From Candidatus Kuenenia stuttgartensis (lineage in GTDB: Bacteria > Bacteroidota > Bacteroidia > Chitinophagales > Chitinophagaceae), in contig CALQJH020000045.1 of the NCBI GenBank assembly GCA_943330835.2, forward strand, positions 1 to 9,859: a stretch of 9,859 nucleotides of DNA. Direction: 5' to 3'. The notes beneath the pieces were generated by a model that saw nothing but the letters and a program-made list of their open reading frames with translations, was not told where the DNA came from and ran no database searches. The stretch's first letter is position 1. Each line of letters begins with the position of its first letter. A program made the position numbers and the translations under genes. Shown here in pieces: positions 6,928 through 9,859 of this stretch.

Positions 6928-7278
6928 TTATACAGCGAAACTTTCACCGCAACCGCAGCTCCTGCTCGCATTGGGATTATCGAAATAAAACCCTTTTCCA
7001 TTTAATCCATCGCTGAATTCCAATTCAGTATTGACAAGGTATAAGAAACTTTTCAGGTCGGTTACAATCTTCATTCCCTTATCTTCAAATACCTGGTCCA
7101 TGGGTTTAACCTCATTGTCGAAATCAAGTTTGTAACTTAAGCCGCTGCATCCTCCACCTACTACGCCTACACGAAGAAAAAAAGAAGCATCCGAATCTAC
7201 GCCGGCATCTTTCATCAATTGAATAACTTTAGACTTGGCTTTGTCGCTTATGTAAATGCTATTATCTGTTGCTATCAT
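6928..7278 (-). CDS. iscA: Iron-sulfur cluster assembly protein IscA (HesB/IscA family, A-type carrier)
   Basis: This cytosolic protein has 116 residues, close to the usual length of A-type carriers. It receives or supplies iron or Fe-S clusters between the IscU scaffold and target apoproteins. The three invariant cysteines are present: C44 in G-G-G-C-S-G and C108/C110 in S-C-G-C-G-E-S-F. The N-terminal half has the family pattern I-x-I-S-D-K-A, LRVGVVGGGCSG and Y-x-L-D-F. The ATG at 7278 lies 14 bp after the iscU stop, so it is translated from the same transcript, and a strong terminator follows. ErpA and SufA share these motifs and cannot be excluded by sequence alone, but the position directly after iscS and iscU favours IscA. 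Confidence 0.92.
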   Translation of the reverse strand: MIATDNSIYISDKAKSKVIQLMKDAGVDSDASFFLRVGVVGGGCSGLSYKLDFDNEVKPMDQVFEDKGMKIVTDLKSFLYLVNTELEFSDGLNGKGFYFDNPNASRSCGCGESFAV

Positions 7279-7292
7279 TTTATAAATTGGAA

Positions 7293-7712
7293 TTAGTGAA
7301 TTACACTTTCTTCAAATTTGATTTTTTCCATGCCATTTTTTTCTCTGTAATCATTAATGGCTGCTTTGATGGCATCTTCTGCCAAAACTGAACAGTGAAT
7401 TTTTACAGGCGGTAAATTCAATTCTTCAACAATTGCCATGTTGTCAATTTTTAGCGCCTCGTCTACACTCTTTCCTTTAAGCCATTCTGTAGCCAAAGAA
7501 GAAGATGCAATTGCCGAACCACAGCCAAATGTCTTGAATTTCGCATCAGTAATCATGCCTGTTTCATGATTCACTTCAATTTGCAAACGCATAACGTCTC
7601 CGCATTCAGGAGCCCCTACCAGACCGGTTCCTACACTTTTACTTGCTTTATCAAGGGTCCCTACATTTTTAGGATTTTGATAATGATCGATTACTTTTTC
7701 TGAATATGCCAT
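7293..7712 (-). CDS. iscU: Iron-sulfur cluster scaffold protein IscU
   Basis: This 139-residue protein is slightly longer than typical IscU (about 128 residues), with a short extra tail after position 128. It is the scaffold on which IscS-derived sulfur and iron are assembled into a cluster in the cytosol. The N-terminus Y-S-E-K-V-I-D-H-Y-Q-N-P-K-N-V-G is diagnostic. The cluster ligands are all present: C37 and D39 in E-C-G-D-V-M, C64 in F-G-C-G-S-A-I-A-S-S-S, and C107 in K-I-H-C-S-V-L-A-E-D-A-I. The LPPVK sequence at 100-104 is the recognition site for the HscA chaperone in well-studied IscU proteins. This is the IscU type rather than SufU, which lacks the LPPVK motif. The gene lies 63 bp after iscS and 14 bp before iscA. 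Confidence 0.95.
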   Translation of the reverse strand: MAYSEKVIDHYQNPKNVGTLDKASKSVGTGLVGAPECGDVMRLQIEVNHETGMITDAKFKTFGCGSAIASSSLATEWLKGKSVDEALKIDNMAIVEELNLPPVKIHCSVLAEDAIKAAINDYREKNGMEKIKFEESVIH

Positions 7713-7775
7713 ATTGTTAATTTGAAAATTTGATGATTAGTTTATTTTAAAAATTTTACTTTTTAATGTCGAATT

Positions 7776-8993
7776 TTAGTGCGCTGCCCATTCTATTGAA
7801 TCTAGGTCTATCCCCTCTTTATACATTTCCCAAAGCGGACTCATTTCTCTAAGTTTAAGAACCGTATCGCTGATGGCTTTTATAGTATAATCAATTTCTT
7901 CTTCTGTTGTAAATCTGCTCAACCCAAAACGTAATGAACTATGAGCCAAGTCATCTCCCAATCCAAGTGCTTTCAATACATATGAAGGCTCCAATGATGC
8001 TGAAGTACAAGCTGAACCTGAACTTAACGCAATATTTTTATTAAAGCCCATCAACAATCCCTCTCCTTCTACATGTTTAAACGAAATATTGGCAACATGT
8101 GGTAAACGGTGCTCTCTGCTTCCATTGACATAAGCTTCTTCCAATTTTAATAACTCCGTTTCTAATTTGTTTCTCAATTTAATGATGCGTTGTGAATCTG
8201 CTTCCATATCCAACATGCACAATTCGCAAGCCTTTCCAAAACCAACAATACCTGGCACATTCAAAGTTCCGCTTCTCATGCCTCGTTCGTGGCCGCCACC
8301 GTCCATTTGTGCGGTTACTTTTACTCTTGGATTTTTCCTGCGAACATAAAGCGCACCAACACCTTTCGGACCATACATTTTATGTGCAGTAAACGCCATT
8401 AAATCTATGCCATCTTTATTTACATCAACTGGAATTTTTCCAACAGCCTGAGTACCATCAGTAAAGACTAAAACACCGTGTTTACGAGCAATAGCACTTA
8501 TTTCTTTGATAGGCATTACCGTACCAATTTCATTATTGGCATACATAATGGCTATAAGAATCGTAGTAGGTTTTATGGCAGCTTCCAATTCAACCAAATC
8601 AATCAATCCATCGGGCTGAACTTGCAAGTAAGTAACTTCTCCTCCTTGCTTTTCAATATGTTTGCAAGTATCTAAAACTGCTTTGTGTTCTGTAGTTGCA
8701 GTGATGATATGATTTCCTTTTGAAGCATACATTTCAAAAATACCTTTGATGCCCAAATTGTCTCCTTCAGTAGCACCTGAAGTAAAAATAATTTCTTTAG
8801 GATCTGCCCCAATCAATTTTGCCACTTGTTCGCGGGCATAATCCACTGCTTCTTCTGCCTCCCAGCCAAATGGATGGTTACGACTTGCTGCATTTCCAAA
8901 ATGTTGTAAGAAAAAAGGCGTCATCGCTTCCAAAACCCTTGGATCCATGGGGGTAGTCGAATTGTTATCCAAATAAATAGGTAATTTCAACAT
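7776..8993 (-). CDS. iscS: Cysteine desulfurase IscS
   Basis: This 405-residue enzyme is nearly the same length as E. coli IscS (404). It is a PLP-dependent cytosolic enzyme that removes sulfur from L-cysteine, giving alanine and an enzyme persulfide that feeds IscU. Visible landmarks are Y-L-D-N-N-S-T-T-P at the start, T-S-G-A-T-E-G-D-N (71-79), the catalytic region T-E-H-K with H103, the cofactor aspartate D179 (F-T-D-G-T-Q-A), the PLP lysine K205 in [22 protein letters not shown], and the persulfide cysteine C329 in [10 protein letters not shown]. The long, flexible C329 loop marks it as group I (IscS/NifS type) and not SufS. The ATG at 8993 is the first in-frame start and fits the family N-terminus. 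It is the first gene of the iscSUA operon; no iscR lies upstream, where a divergent epimerase gene sits instead. Confidence 0.96.
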   Translation of the reverse strand: MLKLPIYLDNNSTTPMDPRVLEAMTPFFLQHFGNAASRNHPFGWEAEEAVDYAREQVAKLIGADPKEIIFTSGATEGDNLGIKGIFEMYASKGNHIITATTEHKAVLDTCKHIEKQGGEVTYLQVQPDGLIDLVELEAAIKPTTILIAIMYANNEIGTVMPIKEISAIARKHGVLVFTDGTQAVGKIPVDVNKDGIDLMAFTAHKMYGPKGVGALYVRRKNPRVKVTAQMDGGGHERGMRSGTLNVPGIVGFGKACELCMLDMEADSQRIIKLRNKLETELLKLEEAYVNGSREHRLPHVANISFKHVEGEGLLMGFNKNIALSSGSACTSASLEPSYVLKALGLGDDLAHSSLRFGLSRFTTEEEIDYTIKAISDTVLKLREMSPLWEMYKEGIDLDSIEWAAH

Positions 8994-9030
8994 AAAATAT
9001 AATGAGTTTAATTTTTAAAATAGTATAACG

Positions 9031-9062
9031 CGAAATTACTATAAAAGGTTTTATCTTGTCAA
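9031..9062 (-). promoter_or_regulatory. Probable Bacteroidota-type promoter of iscSUA
   Basis: On the minus strand TTGA (9062-9059) is followed after 20 nt by TAATTTCG (9038-9031), which matches the TAnnTTTG -7 element at all but one of the defined bases. The spacing agrees with the Bacteroidota consensus and with the promoter found at 1112-1142. It lies in the 121-bp divergent gap between iscS and the epimerase gene, leaving a leader of about 30 nt before the iscS ATG. I see no clear IscR-type operator, but its consensus is too degenerate to exclude by eye. Confidence 0.5.
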
Positions 9063-9114
9063 TATTAAAGAATGAAAAAAACCTTAATTAACGCATTTCG
9101 TAAACAAAAACTTT

Positions 9115-9519
9115 ATGAAACAGGTAGAACACATTGGCATTGCTGTAAAAACACTGAAAACGTCTATTCCTTTATTTGAAAAGCTTCTCCATACAAATTG
9201 CTATAAAACCGAATCTGTAGCTTCCGAACAAGTAAATACAGCATTCTTTCAGGTGGGTCAAACTAAAATTGAATTATTGGAAAGTGCCACAGAAAATGGT
9301 GTCATTAATAAATTTATTGAAAAAAAGGGCGAAGGCATTCACCATATCGCTTTTGAGGTGACTGATATACTTGCAGAAATGGAAAGACTTTCGAAAGAAG
9401 GTTTCGTTCTTTTAAATGAAACGCCTAAAAAGGGGGCTGATAATAAGTTGATTTGTTTTTTACATCCTAAAGAAACGAATGGTGTGCTGGTGGAATTGTG
9501 TCAGACGGTCGGGTTATAA
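9115..9519 (+). CDS. mce: Methylmalonyl-CoA epimerase
   Basis: This 134-residue protein has the usual length of the bacterial enzyme, a member of the vicinal oxygen chelate (glyoxalase/VOC) superfamily. It interconverts the (R) and (S) forms of methylmalonyl-CoA, linking methylmalonyl-CoA mutase with propionyl-CoA metabolism in the cytosol. Landmarks are V-E-H-I-G-I-A-V at the start with metal ligand H6, the strand K-I-E-L-L-E (E53), R/K-G-E-G-I-H-H-I-A-F-E-V with the second metal histidine at 76 or 77, and G-V-L-V-E-L-C-Q with the metal ligand E127. E38 in S-E-Q-V is a candidate catalytic base by comparison with the Propionibacterium enzyme. The plus-strand gene is divergent from iscS, and no mutase or carboxylase genes are visible beside it. 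No Shine-Dalgarno sequence is seen before the ATG. Other VOC enzymes share the fold, but the motif set fits the epimerase best. Confidence 0.9.
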   Translation: MKQVEHIGIAVKTLKTSIPLFEKLLHTNCYKTESVASEQVNTAFFQVGQTKIELLESATENGVINKFIEKKGEGIHHIAFEVTDILAEMERLSKEGFVLLNETPKKGADNKLICFLHPKETNGVLVELCQTVGL

Positions 9520-9532
9520 TATATGGAATACA

Positions 9533-9859
9533 CTACCCCAAATACGCATTCCCCCTTTTCTCCTCCCCAATTGTAGTTTTCACCCCATGTCCACTATAAA
9601 CAATGGTTTCTTTAGGCAAAATCAAGAGTTGATTTTTAATACTTTGAATTAAGATTTCATGGTTTCCTCCAGGCAAATCGGTTCTACCCACACTATTTTT
9701 AAACAATACATCGCCACTTATAACAAAATGTTGCTTTTCGCAATAAAAACTAACGCTGCCAGGACTATGGCCCGGAGTAAAAAGAACTTTTAATTCATCT
9801 GTATCCAAAATGATGGACTGCCCCGCTTCTAGATAAATCAATTCACCTTCGTAATGGTC
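9533..9859 (-). CDS. Metallo-beta-lactamase-fold hydrolase, glyoxalase II-like (partial, N-terminus beyond right edge)
   Basis: The C-terminal 108 residues are present and the frame stays open to the window edge, so the gene is 5'-truncated; the in-frame TTG at 9841 is not a real start. Three of the metal-binding segments of the fold are seen: histidine in F-T-P-G-H-S-P-G-S-V, aspartate in I-S-G-D-V-L-F, and the last histidine in V-Y-S-G-H-G. The G-R-T-D-L-P-G-G stretch is typical of the small (about 210-residue) YcbL/glyoxalase II-like group of thioester hydrolases. The key H-x-H-x-D-H motif would lie in the missing part. The substrate cannot be told from this piece; hydroxyacyl-thioester hydrolysis is the family guess. 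The gene converges on the epimerase gene with a 13-bp gap and no visible terminator between them. Confidence 0.85.
   Translation of the reverse strand, partial: DHYEGELIYLEAGQSIILDTDELKVLFTPGHSPGSVSFYCEKQHFVISGDVLFKNSVGRTDLPGGNHEILIQSIKNQLLILPKETIVYSGHGVKTTIGEEKRGNAYLG

Noticed and set aside
6764..6988. Plus-strand 74-residue reading frame
   Set aside because: It runs antisense through the isc terminator and into the conserved C-terminal end of iscA, has low-complexity Lys-rich content, and matches no family I know.
8167..8675. Plus-strand frames opposite iscS
   Set aside because: They overlap highly conserved iscS coding sequence and show no independent coding signs.
9520..9532. Shared terminator between the convergent epimerase and hydrolase genes
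   Set aside because: The 13-bp gap and its flanks show no stem-loop with a T-run on either strand.

Overview
The window looks like a chromosomal segment of a Bacteroidota bacterium, probably near Chitinophagales. The DNA is AT-rich. Exported proteins carry a type IX secretion (T9SS) C-terminal sorting domain, a SprB-like repeat and Bacteroidota-style lipoprotein signals. Start codons lack clear Shine-Dalgarno sequences, and two good matches to the Bacteroidota promoter (TTG, about 20 nt, TAnnTTTG) are visible. The genus assignment is inference. No rRNA, tRNA, CRISPR array, insertion sequence or phage gene is apparent.

Left part (1-2079, all minus strand): an envelope/electron-transfer cluster. 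Transcription runs right to left. A 308-residue lipoprotein joins two thrombospondin-type-1-like repeats, a SprB-like repeat and a cytochrome c-like domain with a spaced CX6CH motif. After a well-formed promoter come a small mono-heme cytochrome c lipoprotein (CxxCH), a membrane-anchored OB-fold (tRNA_anti-like) protein with an unusual Cys/Asp/His-rich loop, and the start of a secreted, probably YceI-like protein cut by the window edge. The last three are tightly packed (8 and 23 bp gaps) and probably form one operon.

Middle (2080-6704): a 281-bp AT-rich spacer (2080-2360) in which I find no gene or convincing signal, then a 1447-residue multidomain secreted protein with a T9SS type A sorting domain. 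An imperfect hairpin sits just upstream of its preferred ATG.

Right part (6705-9859): a compact iron-sulfur cluster assembly operon iscS-iscU-iscA on the minus strand, with a recognisable promoter upstream of iscS and a strong intrinsic terminator after iscA. Divergent to it is a methylmalonyl-CoA epimerase gene on the plus strand. Convergent with that, 13 bp away, is the C-terminal part of a metallo-beta-lactamase-fold (glyoxalase II-like) hydrolase running off the right edge.

The Isc genes and the epimerase are ordinary housekeeping genes. The less ordinary part is the left cluster, where two related cytochrome-like lipoproteins with different heme motifs lie beside an OB-fold protein and a YceI-like protein. 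That suggests a periplasmic or surface redox module of unknown role.
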